Shown: positions 35,402 to 46,831 of the stretch, in pieces
Layout of the letters: each line of letters starts with the position of its first letter
Position numbering within the stretch: position 1 is the first letter of the stretch
Program-made: the position numbers and the translations under genes
Origin: Dioscorea cayenensis subsp. rotundata
Lineage: Eukaryota > Streptophyta > Magnoliopsida > Dioscoreales > Dioscoreaceae
Reading direction: 5' to 3'
DNA: 64,000 nt
NCBI RefSeq assembly: GCF_009730915.1
Contig: NC_052480.1
Span: 62,001-126,000 of the forward strand
Notes under the pieces: generated by a model
What the model was told of the DNA's origin: nothing
Database searches by the model: none
What the model saw: the letters and a program-made list of their open reading frames with translations, nothing else

Positions 35402-37679
35402 ATGCCTCGTTCTGACGCTAAGAAGGCCAGAGTTCGATCTAAACACTACTCCCCGGGAAACTCTTCTGAGCTCAAGCCTCTCCTTCACGTTCCTATCAAA
35501 CCACGCCCTGCTTCTCTCCGTGTGTCCTTGCCTATTACTGAAGCTATTCTTAAATCAAAGGAAGACCTCAAAAAAATGATTATCATCAGAGTTCTTTCAG
35601 GCAATGCAAGCGTCCGATCTCTCCATGACTCGCTTCCACACTGCTTGAATCCTGATTTTTGTGATCATATAACTCCATTTAACAATGATTTTGTCCTCAC
35701 TATGACAACGGCTAGGGATGCTGCCATGGCTGTGAAGAGAAGCCCACTTTCATTGAACTCCAACCTTGGTCCTTGCCGTATCAGTCTTTCTCACTAGACT
35801 GCTGAGTTTGGCTCTCATGCGATCGCCGCCGGCAACTATAATTGGATTAGAATCTCCAATCTCCCACTTCATTGCTGGAATTGGGATTCTATAGTGGACG
35901 TTCTTCGACCGATCGGGGACTTGATCTTTGTTCAAAAAGAAAGAACATATCACTCTTGAGCACCTTCGTACTTTGGTTAGGCTCAAACCTTCGATCAATT
36001 TTCCGCTGGAAATCACTGTGGATGTCGGCGTTAGAAGCTTCATCGTTAAAGCGGAAGATGATGGAGTCCACGTCCCTTCGTTCCAAGGTGGTGCAAGGTC
36101 CGTGGCTCATCTCGCCCGCGAGAACCCCTCGGCTCCGCCTTCCATAGCGCTCATTATATTCCTAAAACTGATAAGGGCAAAGCCCCCATTGTTCCCGTCG
36201 ATGCTTCTACCGGCGAGACTGTTGAGCGTAGCTCCGGTCTCGGCCATTCGACGAGAACCACGACCATCGGACTTCGGGGAGATGCTACCTCCTCCTTCCA
36301 GATGAGCGGTCGATCGCGGAAATTCCTTGGCCCTGAGGGACTGAGAATTCAGTGGCCCCGATGGCGGAATTTCCGTGTCTCACTGTCCCTCGTGAGAGTT
36401 CCGAGGTTGGAGACAAATTGTTGGCATGCAGTGGCGACGTTGTGGCTGGACTCTCCTCAGCCGTTTCTCTGCCTCGTGATAAGGATTACGCTATCATCTT
36501 TGGCACCATGCATCGTCCCTTCTGCATCGAGATAATAACTCCCTGGATTCCTGCAAAATCTCAGATGCTCTGTCATTGCCTCGTGATAACACCGCTGTTG
36601 TTGATTCCTCCCCTCGTGATCAACACTCTAACACTTTTACTATCACTTGCACTGATAATATGCACCGAGATAAACACTCCTCATCATCCACCTTAGCACT
36701 TGATCAGGTGCATCGTGATAAGAATTCGGCAATTATTCCAAATCCCTCTTATCTCAAGGATGATCTGCATCGAGATAAGCACACTCCTGATCCTCCTTCT
36801 GATGTTAATTTAATGCCTCAAGATAAGCATCATCCTGATTTATTTATTTCAACTCATGACAAGGTTCTCTTGCCTCGTGATGATCAACCTCCATCATCAA
36901 ATTCTGAAATTGATCACCCTCCCTTAGATACACCACTTGCACCTACTAATCAGGGGATCTTGCCTTCACATCTCAAACCTCTCCCCCCGACAATCTCAAT
37001 TCCAGATGGATACAGCTGGATTTTCATTCATGGAGGATGGACCTTGATCCCTAGTATTAACTCTGGAAAATTCTACTCTCTTGATCCTTCACCCCAGAAC
37101 ACTCCTTTAGATGATCACTCGGATGAAGAACTCCTAGACTGGGGTGAAGAGGAGGATTTCCTAGAGAACGAATAGGCAGATGACAATCCCTATTTTGAGG
37201 AAGATAGTCTCAATCTTTTTGAACATGATCCACCTCCCGCAATTGAAGGAGATGTCCAGATGAACGATGCTATTCCGGACTCATCTACAGTACACACCGC
37301 GGTGCCTGAAGAAACAAGTTCTTTGGAAAGTATTCCTAAACAACTTCCCCCTGATATTAAACAAATTAGAAGAAGCGATAGGCCTAAAAAACCATCTGGA
37401 CGATGGAATGAAGAAGCTGGATTTGTTCCTCTCCCTCCACGCTCCTCCAAGAAAAAAATACCTGAGGATCCTAGAGAAGGTACGCCTAATCCCTCTAATT
37501 CTGTATTTTCTTCTTGGATTGATGCTCAATTACTTAAATACAGTTATTCTTGTGGCATTAAATTCCTAGGATCACCTACTCATAAATCTAAATGCCTAGA
37601 TAAAATTCGCTCTCTCGAAGCAGAAAGAGCTTCCAATGCTCCTCAATCCCATGGATCTCCCTCGAGATCTAATTATTAG
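35402..37679 (+). pseudogene. LINE ORF1 (DUF4283-type nucleic-acid-binding protein)
   Basis: The start MPRSDAKKARVRSKHYSP is basic. The region about 35530-36110 (RVLSGNASVRSLHDSLPH, WIRISNLPLHCWNWDSI, EHITLEHLRTLVRLKPS) has the look of the DUF4283 RNA-binding domain of plant LINE ORF1. A long Asp/His/Pro-rich linker with repeated HRDKH or PRDN motifs follows. The end KQIRRSDRPKKPSGRWNE is the usual basic conclusion. At least three or four frame changes or stops interrupt it. Confidence 0.75.
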
Positions 37680-37695
37680 ACCATATTTGTTTCTC

Positions 37696-40600
37696 ATGAA
37701 AATTTTAAGTTGGAATGTTAGAGGTCTTGGCAGACCCTCTAAATGCCACCTTGTCAAAGATGTTATTTTGAATTCCCATGTTGACATTATTTGCCTTCAA
37801 GAATCTAAACTTCAAGAGCTCCATCGTTCTTACTGGAGATTAATTGGAGGTAAACGATTTGATTCTTTCGAATTTTTACCGGCTCAAGGTACCGCAGGAG
37901 GCATTATCCTCGCTTGGGATAGTTCTCAATTCCTTGGTACTTTAATTCATCTGGGATCCTTTTCCATCTCCATTAAATTTTTAAATCGATTTAACAATTC
38001 TATTTGGGCTTGCACTAGTGTATACGGCCCAAATACTCGTTCCATTAGACTTGATTTTTGGAACGAACTTAGACATTTAAGAAACCTCATCTCCATCCCT
38101 TGGGTTATCTGTGGAGACTTCAACACTGTAGTTTTCCTTCGAAGACAAAAATAATGGTTTATTTAATCCAAGAGATATTTCTACATCTCAAAACCTTCTA
38201 AGTGAACTTGACCTAATTGATCCCCCTATTAGTGGGAGAAGATTTACTTGGACCAACGGTCAATCTAATCCAATTTGGGTTCGCCTTGACCGTTTCCTTT
38301 ATTCCCACAACTGGATCTCTTTATTTCCCAGATCCACTCAATTTGTCCTCCCCAGATTTGGCTCGGACCATTCTCCCATTTGCCTTGATTTTGGAGATCA
38401 TTCTTCGCGACCCCGATCTTTTAAGTTTGAGAAATTTTTGATGCAGATGACCCCCCAACTTGTCTCCCTTATACAAGATTGGTGGGACCAGATTCTAATC
38501 ATGTTGGTCGTGGTGCCTTCATTTTTCTCCAAAAAAAACTTGCTTACCTGAAATCCAAACTTTGCTTTTGGTCCAAGAACACCTTTGGAGCATCCAAACT
38601 TTTCAAATCCAGTCTCCTCTCTGAACTTAATGCCATTGATGTCATTGGTGAAAGTAGACCCCTCACTGAGGACGAATCCTCTCGTCTCTCCCAAATCCGA
38701 TCTGAGCTCTACGCCATCCTAAACCAGGAGGAAATCTATTGGAAGCAACGTTCTAGAATTACTTGGCTTAAAGAAGGGGATTCTAATACTAAATTTTTTC
38801 ATCATGTTGCAAATGGCAGGAGAAATCTAAACCTTATATCTCGCATCTTTCATAATGATCATTGGATTGCTGGCAATGAGCAAATTGGTAGGATCTTCAC
38901 TGATCATTACCATTCTCTCTTTGGCTCTCCCTATCCAAACAGATTCCTCCTCGACTGGCAATTCCTTTTTGACTATAAAGAAAGAGTTGATCTTTCCCAT
39001 CTTGATTCACCTTTCACTCTTGTTGAAATTAAACAAAGTTTGTTTTTCGATCTCAACCCCGACAAAGCTCCCCGGCGGATGGATTCCCTATCCTCTTTTT
39101 CCAAAAACACTTTGGACCACCCTTCAGGATTCTATTGTTAAATTATGCGAAGACTTTTTTGAGGGCTCTATCAACCTTGAGCGCATTAACTGGATCAATA
39201 TTGCTCTTATCGCAAAAAATAACGTGCCAGGAAATGTTGCTGATTTTAGACCCATCAGTCTTATCAACTCTACCTGTAAAATTATTTCTAAGATTCTTGC
39301 TAATCGGCTTAGCACAGTTATCAGTAACCTAGTGGACGATTCTCAATCAGGCTTTATTAAAGGAAGATGTATCGCGGAAAACATTGTTGGAGCCCAAGAA
39401 GCTATCTTTAATTTACAGAAACGGAAAATCCTTGGATATGCCTTCAAAGTGGATTTTGCTAAAGCCTTTGACTCCCTCGACTGGAACTTTCTACTCGATA
39501 TTCTTGCGGTTAGAGGACTTGGGCCTAAATGGATCTCTTGGATTCATACTATCCTTAGCACTGCCAAGATTCAGTTCCTCATTAATGGTACCACTCAAGG
39601 TTATGTCAGATGCAAAAGAGGTTTGAGGCAAGGTGATCCACTTTCCCCTTTACTATTTGCCCTCGCTGCTGATGCCCTGAGCGCAATGTTCTTTCATGCA
39701 CTACGATCTAAAGTGCTTGTGGGTGTACCCTTTGAATCAATCGGTTAACTTTTTGCCACTTCGATCAGCTGATGACCTCTTAATCTTCTCTGCTTTGGAG
39801 GTCAAGAAGATCTTCTTATCATTAAATTAATTCTTTATCTTTTTGAGGGTTCTTCTGGCTTATCCATAAATTACTCAAAAAGTTGCTTGTACTCTACAAA
39901 CTACGGATTCCAACCACACCACTCTTCTGCCAGAATCCTAAACTGCTCCAGAAATTGTCTACCAATTACTTATTTAGGGATTCCTCTTTCTGGTCGAAGA
40001 CCAAGGCGTATTGACTGGGCAAAACTCACTGGCATGGTCCGCTCCAGACTCACTTCTTGGAAAGCAAATTACTTATCTCTGGGTGGACGGCTAACCCTTG
40101 TGAACTCTGTTCTTTCCACCATTCCAGTTTACTGGATGTCTGTCTTTAAACTCCCTATTTGGGTGATCAAAGATATTGATCAAATCCGAAGAGATTTCCT
40201 CTGGAAAGGCCCTGATCTTGGCCCTAAAGGAATCAGGCTGATCGCCTGGAATAGGATCAATAGACCACGCGACATGGGAGGCTGGGGAATTCTCAACCTT
40301 CAGGAATTTAATAAAGCTTTACTTGGGAAGTGGTGGTGGAAATTATCTTGCAACCCTAACTGTGGGTGGGCTAAAATCATTCAATCTAACTACTACTTCA
40401 ACGTTGCAAACGGCTTGTTATACCACACTCCTCCTAGAAATAAATCTTTTTTTTGGGCCGGTGTGACCTCCACTTTATTACCCTTCCACTCTTGCCTAAA
40501 CAAAACTATCAGAAGTGGTTCTACCACATCCCTTTGGTTTGATCGTTGGCACGTTGGGCTTGTTCTTAAAGATATCCGCCAACTCTCTTCTCGCGAATGT

Positions 40601-41380
40601 ACTTTTCCCGGGATAACCATTAGGCAATTTTCTCAACATCTAAATAATCCTGAGATGCTATTTCCTTCAGTCTCACGCGACATGTTATCTCCTCTTCTGG
40701 AAATTATCCCTGATTGCTCCCCTAATCAGGACGACACTCCTACCTGGGCTCTAGAAAAATGGAATTTTCACGGTCAAATCTTTTTACAATTTTTCTTATT
40801 GATGGTGGCTCATGTACTGCTCACCTCTCTCTTCGGAAAAATTCGTTGTCCTAGAAAAAAATTACCCTCTTTTGTTGGCTTCTTGGGGAAGACAAAAATT
40901 CTTACTCTCACAAATCTTTCCAAGAAAGGATGCAATACTCTAAATTCCTCAGATACCTGTGTCCTTTGTCATAATGCCTCTGAAAGCCTGAATCACCTCT
41001 TTCTCAACTGTGATTATTCTAAGCGTATTTGGGCATTTTATTCCCAGGCTTTAGATTTAAATTCTTCACCTCAATCAATTACTCTACTGTGGAACACTTG
41101 GCTACCAACTCTCACCTCTGAGCACCGTATCCTCTGGGACCTTATCTCCCGTGCAATCTTGTGGAACATTTGGATTGAACGAAATACGCGTATTTTTCAC
41201 TTGAATGCGTTACAGCCTTACAACATTATGTTTAAAAGTGCTAATATGCTTCTCTCTTGGTTCTCAACAGCTGCTGATAGCCACCACCAATCTCTCAATG
41301 AAGCTTCTCAGAAGATCAAGCGCTCACTCAACTTCCTCAGCGCTAGAGGCCCAAATCCTGTTGGAGACCCCGACCCCTAA
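37696..41380 (+). pseudogene. LINE ORF2: endonuclease, reverse transcriptase, zinc-knuckle domain
   Basis: The APE-type endonuclease comes first (ILSWNVRGLG, CLQESKL, WVICGDFNTV). The linker follows, then the reverse transcriptase (ADFRPISLINSTCKIISKIL, FKVDFAKAFDSLDWNF, GLRQGDPLSPLLFALAADAL, ADDLLIF near 39770). The zf-RVT domain (CVLCHNASESLNHLFLNC) and LWNIWIERNTRIFHLNA lie near the end. The ATG at 37696 follows the ORF1 stop by 17 bases. The frame is broken near 38150, 38440, 39100 and 39750, the last at the FADD active-site box, so the enzyme is dead as read. Confidence 0.85.
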
Positions 41381-41565
41381 TCGTCGCTCGGGGAGTAGTT
41401 GCTCATGATGTCTTTCTAGGAAGGCCTGAGATGCCAGACGGTGTCTTCCGCCTACTTAGATTTATCTCCTCGTCTCTTTACTTCATTTTGTTGTATCTCG
41501 TTTCTCCCTCACCCGGTGAGCGGAGTTTCCTACTTTGTAATCTGCCTTTTCCTATTTAATAAATC

Positions 41566-41578
41566 GTGGTTTATCCAC
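41566..41578 (+). other. Conserved 3'-terminal LINE hairpin
   Basis: GTGGTTTATCCAC can pair as a 4-bp stem with a TTTAT loop, just after AATAAA. The same sequence or close variants end other LINE copies here (46839-46851 minus, 54646-54658 plus). It may be the site recognised by the element's own reverse transcriptase; this is inference. Confidence 0.55.
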
Positions 41579-41663
41579 ACTTATTTCAAAACAATAAATT
41601 TTTAGTTAAAAAAATAATTATTATGGTTCATAATATATTTATTAAAAAAATATATTTAAATTA

Positions 41664-41695
41664 ATAATTAGTTATTTATTATAGTTAATTAATTG
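41664..41695 (+). repeat. Right direct repeat flanking the LINE
   Basis: Partner of 35367-35398, with 28 of 32 bases the same. Confidence 0.5.
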
Positions 41696-42884
41696 TTAAT
41701 TAATGATATTAATAAAAAAAAATTGAGATTTGGTTACCTATTTAAGTTAAATATTTATTTATAATAATTAATTTACTTTAATACTTAAATATTTTAAAAA
41801 ATATAATTGTCACAACTCTCATTACTATATATATTATAATATTTATATAAAAAGCATAATAGTTATTTTATCATGCTTTCTCTTTTTTACCTTTCTCATC
41901 CTTAATAAACTACCTCTACAATCTTTTCAATTAAACATAGTTTTCATTCCTATTACTTTTTCAATTCTCCTCATTATCATTAATTTTTCACTTCTTTCCA
42001 TTCTATTCTTTACAACCAAGAGTCCCCTAAATATTAGTCATCAATGGGTGTTCCCATGGTGAGGATGTTTCCACATAAAATCAGAAGGCACCCGAATAAA
42101 GTAAGAAGTTGCTTGTCAAAGGTTTTTAAGCAACGACAGTTTCTGATCCATTTGTTCTTTAAAAAATGACTAAGAGGAAATTATATAAAAAGACTTCTGG
42201 ACTTGATAATGCGCCACTAGCTAGCTACGACATCATAATTTCCTAGGCTTTTAAAAAAGACCATATACAAGTAGACTTAGTCAGGCATTAACATATTCTA
42301 TCAATCAGTCTTTGTTTATACATATATATATATATATATTTCCCCCTAACAAAGGATTCTCGAGGATTGTAAAATAAAAACCTTTTTCATTAATTTCTCC
42401 CACTTGACCTAATAATGCCATTGAAAATTATGATGCTTATCACAGTCTCCCATTTCTAAAAAAAAACTTTTTTTAATAAAAATCAAAAAATAATGTCTGA
42501 TCACAAAAAATTATTTTACTCACATAAAAATTATCAAAAGAACAAATACATATAGTGATGTATGAGTGAACCAATAAACAATAAATAAACAGTATTATAT
42601 TATTTTATAATATTTACAAAGTAATATAATAGTTGATTTAGGAATTCGATCTAAGTCTGTCAATTCATTGTTGAAGGTTGTTAAAATATTATTTTTTAAT
42701 TAATTTTAATATATTTATGATTTATTTATTTTTATAAAAAAACAATAAATAAAGACCATTCATCACACATGCACGCGTATGTATATTATAAAGACTTTGA
42801 AAGTTTGTTCGCACTCATCGCTTAGTATGATGCAGTAGTTGAACAGTCAAGATCCATTTCATGAATCCCCCAGTCCCCAGATGC
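41696..42884. other. AT-rich intergenic region, promoter side of gene A
   Basis: No gene is seen. A TA run lies at 42321-42340. AGTCAA at 42845-42850 (W-box TTGACT on the minus strand) lies 40 bases before the TATA box of gene A. Confidence 0.5.
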
Positions 42885-42892
42885 CTATATAT
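42885..42892 (+). promoter_or_regulatory. TATA box of gene A
   Basis: CTATATAT in the context GCCTATATAT, which recurs in front of gene B at 52331-52340. It lies about 115 bases upstream of the ATG. Confidence 0.6.
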
Positions 42893-43003
42893 GAGCTCCT
42901 CTGTGACTCTGTCTGCTTATGAAAAGCATTCAACAGCCCCCCAACTCTTGTTTTCACTGTTTTTCTCTCTCCGGTTATCACTTCTAAACTAATCCTTGTC
43001 AAG

Positions 43004-43699
43004 ATGGTACGTAGCTAGCTAGTTAGTTCTTGATCTCTCTTTCTATGTGCAGGAGTTGATCAATTTATAGAATATATGTATATTCACTGCCAAAAGTACT
43101 ACTGATCAATATTTATGTTGTTATGATTGCAGAGGTGCGCACCATCATGCCGTCCCTTCCGGCCCTGCTGCGTTCCAGGTTGCCCCTACTCAGGGGATGT
43201 CCAAGTAGGAGTGGACAACCAAGCAGGCAGAGACTTTGAAATGGACATCACCGACAATGATATCATTGGAGGACGTGGCAGAGCTCGCTTGGGTGCAGGC
43301 AACGATGCCGGCCGTGACAACCGCGCCAGTATATACGAGAACCGCATCCTCAATGCCAACGTGAATGCCGATATTGGCGTAGGCAACAGAGCAGGCCGAG
43401 ACAACGTCATGGAGGTCTACAGGAATACTGTGAGGGGTGGGCGTGACGGTGCCAACGTCCGTGTGGGGGCGGGCAACGATGCATGTGGGGATAACAGAAT
43501 GCGTGTCTTCTGCAACAACGTCGAGGACGCTGAGGACGATGTGGATATTGGCACCGGGAACTCTGCAGGCAGGGATAACTTCATGGAAGTCTACAACAAC
43601 GATGTCCGTGGTGCGCGCGGCGGTGTGCGCATTGGCGTTGGGAACCAGGCCGGCAGGGACAACAGGGGCCGAGTGTCCGGGAACATAGTCAGGCGTTGA
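43004..43699 (+). CDS. Gene A: Cys-rich head plus six 28-aa GVGNxAGRDN repeats, unknown function
   Basis: I do not recognise this family. Exon 1 is just the ATG at 43004-43006 (ATG|GTACGT), and exon 2 is 43133-43699 after TTATGATTGCAG. This gives 189 aa; gene B at 52439 has the same structure and exact length. Residues 1-20 hold C3, C7, C13, C14 and C18 (MRCAPSCRPFRPCCVPGCPY). Then come six repeats whose G-x-G/D-N cores start at 27, 55, 83, 113, 141 and 169, with consensus GVGNxAGRDNxMEVYxN, and a cap RVSGNIVRR. There is no signal peptide or membrane segment. Regular Gly/Asn positions and alternating hydrophobic residues suggest a beta-solenoid. The GxGNxA signature recalls bacterial curlin repeats (GxGNxAxxxQ), but homology is not shown. 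The frame is intact with no damaged repeat, so it is probably expressed. Confidence 0.8.
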
Positions 43700-43777
43700 A
43701 TTATAAATATACCTATACAAATATGTTTGCATGCAGCTTATCTTCTACTTCATTTCGGGTAATCACTTTTATGTATC

Positions 43778-43813
<36 letters not shown>

Positions 43814-44218
43814 GTGGTCCTTTTCTTCCCCTGCTCTGCAATACAGACAAGAGTTTGCATTTGGGAGGAAGGAAAGTTGCATGCTCTGTTTTTCCTCCTG
43901 AGTCCTGGTTAATTGTCTTAATTATGATTCAATGAAACAGTGTGTTGTTGGGTTATCCATTCGGGCATTCTAATTACGAGTTTTTCTTCTTCTTCTAATT
44001 CTCTCTTTGTTTTATTTATTTATATATTTGGAAGACTAATACTAGATATGCGCTGAAACGTACCTTTTTGCATCAAACCGAAAAAGATTTATGAATCTAA
44101 AAAGTTAAAAGTTTTTATTATTTTCAAGGATACACATTTGAGAAAGAGAGAGAGAGAGAGAGGGCGCGCAGTTAATTACAAGACCTTCAGTTTGCCTGAG
44201 ATCTATGTACGCAGCTAA
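43700..44218. other. Intergenic between convergent genes A and F
   Basis: It holds the 3' UTR of gene A with a GTT microsatellite (about 43778-43813) that also occurs, shorter, after gene B (53230-53245), and the motif ATTATGATTCAATGAAA comparable to the AATAAA region after B. A GA run lies at 44144-44162. Confidence 0.6.
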
Positions 44219-44914
44219 TTAATGCCGACCCTTGCTGATTTTCTCCTTCTTGTTCCAAGCAAAGTTCCTAATCCTGTTATGAGACATATGGACATGCATG
44301 TCCTTTACGATCATAATCTTGCGGTTATTATCGCAGCTGCAGGAACTGTTTTTCTCCTGCCGATCACCATTACGAGATAATGCTAGTCGCCCGAACATCC
44401 GAGCTGCCTCCTCTCTCTCTTCATCATACTTCCTCCTTGCAGAAGTCTTTCTAGAACAACCATTACACTTTTGTCTCTGTTTTGAACAATACTCCTCCTC
44501 TTCATCATCATCATCATCATCTTCTTCTTCTTCCTCCTCCTCCTCCTCCTCTTCATCCTCATCATCATCTTCCTCATCACCTTCATCACTCTCATACTTG
44601 TTCTTGTGATATTGATGGCTCCGAGATCTTGGGTACTTGTTGTTCCCTTTCACGTAGAGATCATTATCAGACTCATCTTCAGTCTCAGAGTCCTCATCGT
44701 CACTCTCATCATAGCATCTCCTTCTGCCTTTGTTTTGCTGAGGTCTCACAAAGCAGTCTGCAGCTTCAGCTTCACTTTCACTGCTCTCAGTCTCTGAGGC
44801 CTCCTTTCTCCTTCCTCCATACTGCCTGGAGTATCCTCCATGGTGCCCAGAGTATCCTTGATGGTGCCTGGAATAGCTATAGCCACTTACAACCTGGTGG
44901 TATGAGGCGAACAT
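44219..44914 (-). CDS. Gene F: acidic CxC protein, paralog of gene E
   Basis: An intact 231-aa single-exon gene. Residues 10-34 are Tyr/Ser/Gly/His-rich with YSxHHGGY-type repeats. Residues 40-140 are acidic, with one Glu/Asp run of about 30. A CSKQRQKCNGC stretch and CSC follow, then GRLALSRNG and the C-terminal KDMHVHMSHNRIRNFAW. The last 60 residues match gene E. The low-complexity parts differ, so only the tail seems under strong constraint. Low-complexity Tyr/Gly plus acidic composition suggests a nuclear or condensate-forming protein; this is inference. It is tail to tail with gene A. Confidence 0.72.
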   Translation of the reverse strand: MFASYHQVVSGYSYSRHHQGYSGHHGGYSRQYGGRRKEASETESSESEAEAADCFVRPQQNKGRRRCYDESDDEDSETEDESDNDLYVKGNNKYPRSRSHQYHKNKYESDEGDEEDDDEDEEEEEEEEEEEDDDDDDEEEEYCSKQRQKCNGCSRKTSARRKYDEEREEAARMFGRLALSRNGDRQEKNSSCSCDNNRKIMIVKDMHVHMSHNRIRNFAWNKKEKISKGRH

Positions 44915-46237
44915 CGGCGTGTTAGTCAGGAGGTGTTTCCAAACTGAAGCAATGCCTACCCCTTAATTAGCGCAAGAACTCATGTATGCAAGGCTTTTTA
45001 TAAAAATCAGAGCACAGCTAAATTATCCTCTATGATTAAAAAAAGAAAAAAACTCACAAATTCAAAAATCATTTTTAGAATTTGTCTTAATTCTTTATCA
45101 TGATCTTCTGAATTGATATATCAAGAATCCCTTTTCTTTGCCACAATGTATCTTTTGACTTTGATTATTCTATGCTTGTCAATGTGGCAAGCATAGATAT
45201 AGCCAAGTTATGATTAACAATATCTCAAGAATGGAATCCAATCTCTTCTTGCCCACTTTTTCTGCAGTATTTTCCTTTACTCCACTTTTTTTAGAGTTTT
45301 TGCTAAGAACAATTTCATCCTCGCCATCCAAGTTGGCTGCTGCATCAAAATGTCGTATTAAGAATTTCAATTAGTGGATATGTGAAATAAAGTTAGAAAA
45401 GAATTCAGCATATGCTTTCTTTTTTGGGAGTGGGAGAATTAAGTTCTTGAAACAGAGAATAACAGGAAACTGTCTCAATAGAAGACAAGCTTATTGCCAA
45501 TGAAAATATTCTGATTAGGATGGCACATTTATTTATTTATAATAATTATTATTATTATAAAGTGGAGAAAAAACAAAGTAATAGCTGCCAAGAGGGGCAG
45601 AAAAAAATTACAAAAAAATTCACTAGTTATGGAGCAAACATAACTAAAGAGGAAAAAATACTAAAAGTAAAACACAAGGCATAAAGTGCCCCTTAAACAA
45701 CACATTTATTTTTCAAATAAATGACAACATGAATGAAAAATAGTTTTCAATGACACATAATCTTTTCTTAATTGATATCAAATTTTCTATAGTCCAAATC
45801 ATTTTTAAAGTTCTTCAATTAAGTTGTAACTTGTCCAAAAGTTAATTGTCATTTTTGTTAACATAATTAATATTCTAAATGATTTATTTCCTTCCAAAAT
45901 TTTACATATTCTCTTATAACTTAAACAACTCATTAAATAACCGCTAGGAAAATTAACTCAAAATTAAGCAAAAAAAAATAAAGATTTTTTTTTTAAAAAA
46001 AATTTACATTTTAAAGGGCTATTTGATTGAGGTAATACCCTCGGAATGTAAACTAAATAATTTTATATTACTCAATTTAGTTATATAAAACTACAATATT
46101 ATAATCTTATAATATAATAATGTGGCCAATGTATACAGAAAGTGTGAAAATGTGGCAATCTCACGATTCCAATGGAATGTAATTTTTTTCTTGTCATATC
46201 CTTCAAATTCAATAAAATCTCAAAAATATATATTTTT
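44915..46237. other. AT-rich intergenic, possible exon remnant
   Basis: The promoter of gene F is on the left. On the minus strand 45179-45342 reads as an open stretch (NLDGEDEIVLSKNSKKSG, then KVGKKRLDSILEIL and a hydrophobic end) after an acceptor-like TGATGCAG. It could be a captured exon fragment, but I cannot assign it. Nothing else is seen. Confidence 0.3.
44994..45001 (-). promoter_or_regulatory. TATA box of gene F
   Basis: TATAAAAA on the minus strand, about 80 bases upstream of the ATG. Confidence 0.55.
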
Positions 46238-46430
46238 GAAAAGGTGGATAAAGCACTTCGAAATAATAAAATGAACAAGAACAAGGACCCACACGTCTTA
46301 ACAACAAAGACACAACAAGGCACAAAAACAACCCCAAAGACCCGAACAAATCACAAGAAGTGGCACAACACAAAACAGACGACCAACAAAAGAAAGAAAA
46401 AACCACACACTGACAAAAATATAAACTTTT
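46238..46430 (-). mobile_element. LINE 3' end, 5'-truncated
   Basis: On the minus strand the stretch ends GTGCTTTATCCACCTTTTC, a variant of the LINE terminal hairpin. It shares GTGCCACTTCTTGTG and neighbouring sequence with the 3' UTR of the larger copy at 46832-47998. Confidence 0.65.
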
Positions 46431-46831
46431 AAAAATTCAAAAATAAGTTAAAATTTTATTTATTTTAAAAAGGAAATTTAGACTTAATTAATATTAATAA
46501 AAATTAACTATATTAAATTAAAATTTATTTTTTTATAATATTAAATTTTAATATTTACTTCAAAATATTATTAATTTCGATATATTTAGTACTTATTAAT
46601 TAGATAAAGAGTATTATATTAAAAATAAAAAAATTTGTATTAAAAAAATTTCCATTTATTTAAAACGCTATATATTATATTACATTCCAGCTACATTATT
46701 GTCTTGTTAGCCAAAACAAAAAAATTACACATATTATTTTTAGTGGTAATATAACGCATAAACCAAAGCGACACTTAAAGGGATTTTGCCGATAAAAGAT
46801 GAATTATTCATTGCTTTAATACCTTTTTGAT

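Larger units (their letters stand above)
35399..41663 (+). mobile_element. L1-type LINE, nearly complete, decayed
   Basis: This is a plant L1 (RIL-like) LINE of about 6.3 kb. ORF1 starts at 35402 and ORF2 at about 37696, followed by a 3' UTR with AATAAA and the hairpin GTGGTTTATCCAC at 41566-41578 and an AT-rich tail. Both ORFs carry several frameshifts or stops, so it cannot move by itself. The left end almost touches the ORF1 ATG, so the usual 5' UTR is missing and the copy is probably 5'-truncated. It sits between gene E and gene A. Confidence 0.85.

Noticed and set aside
43190-43732. 180-residue frame antisense to gene A
   Set aside because: It mirrors the repeats of gene A and lacks the conserved gene structure shared with gene B.
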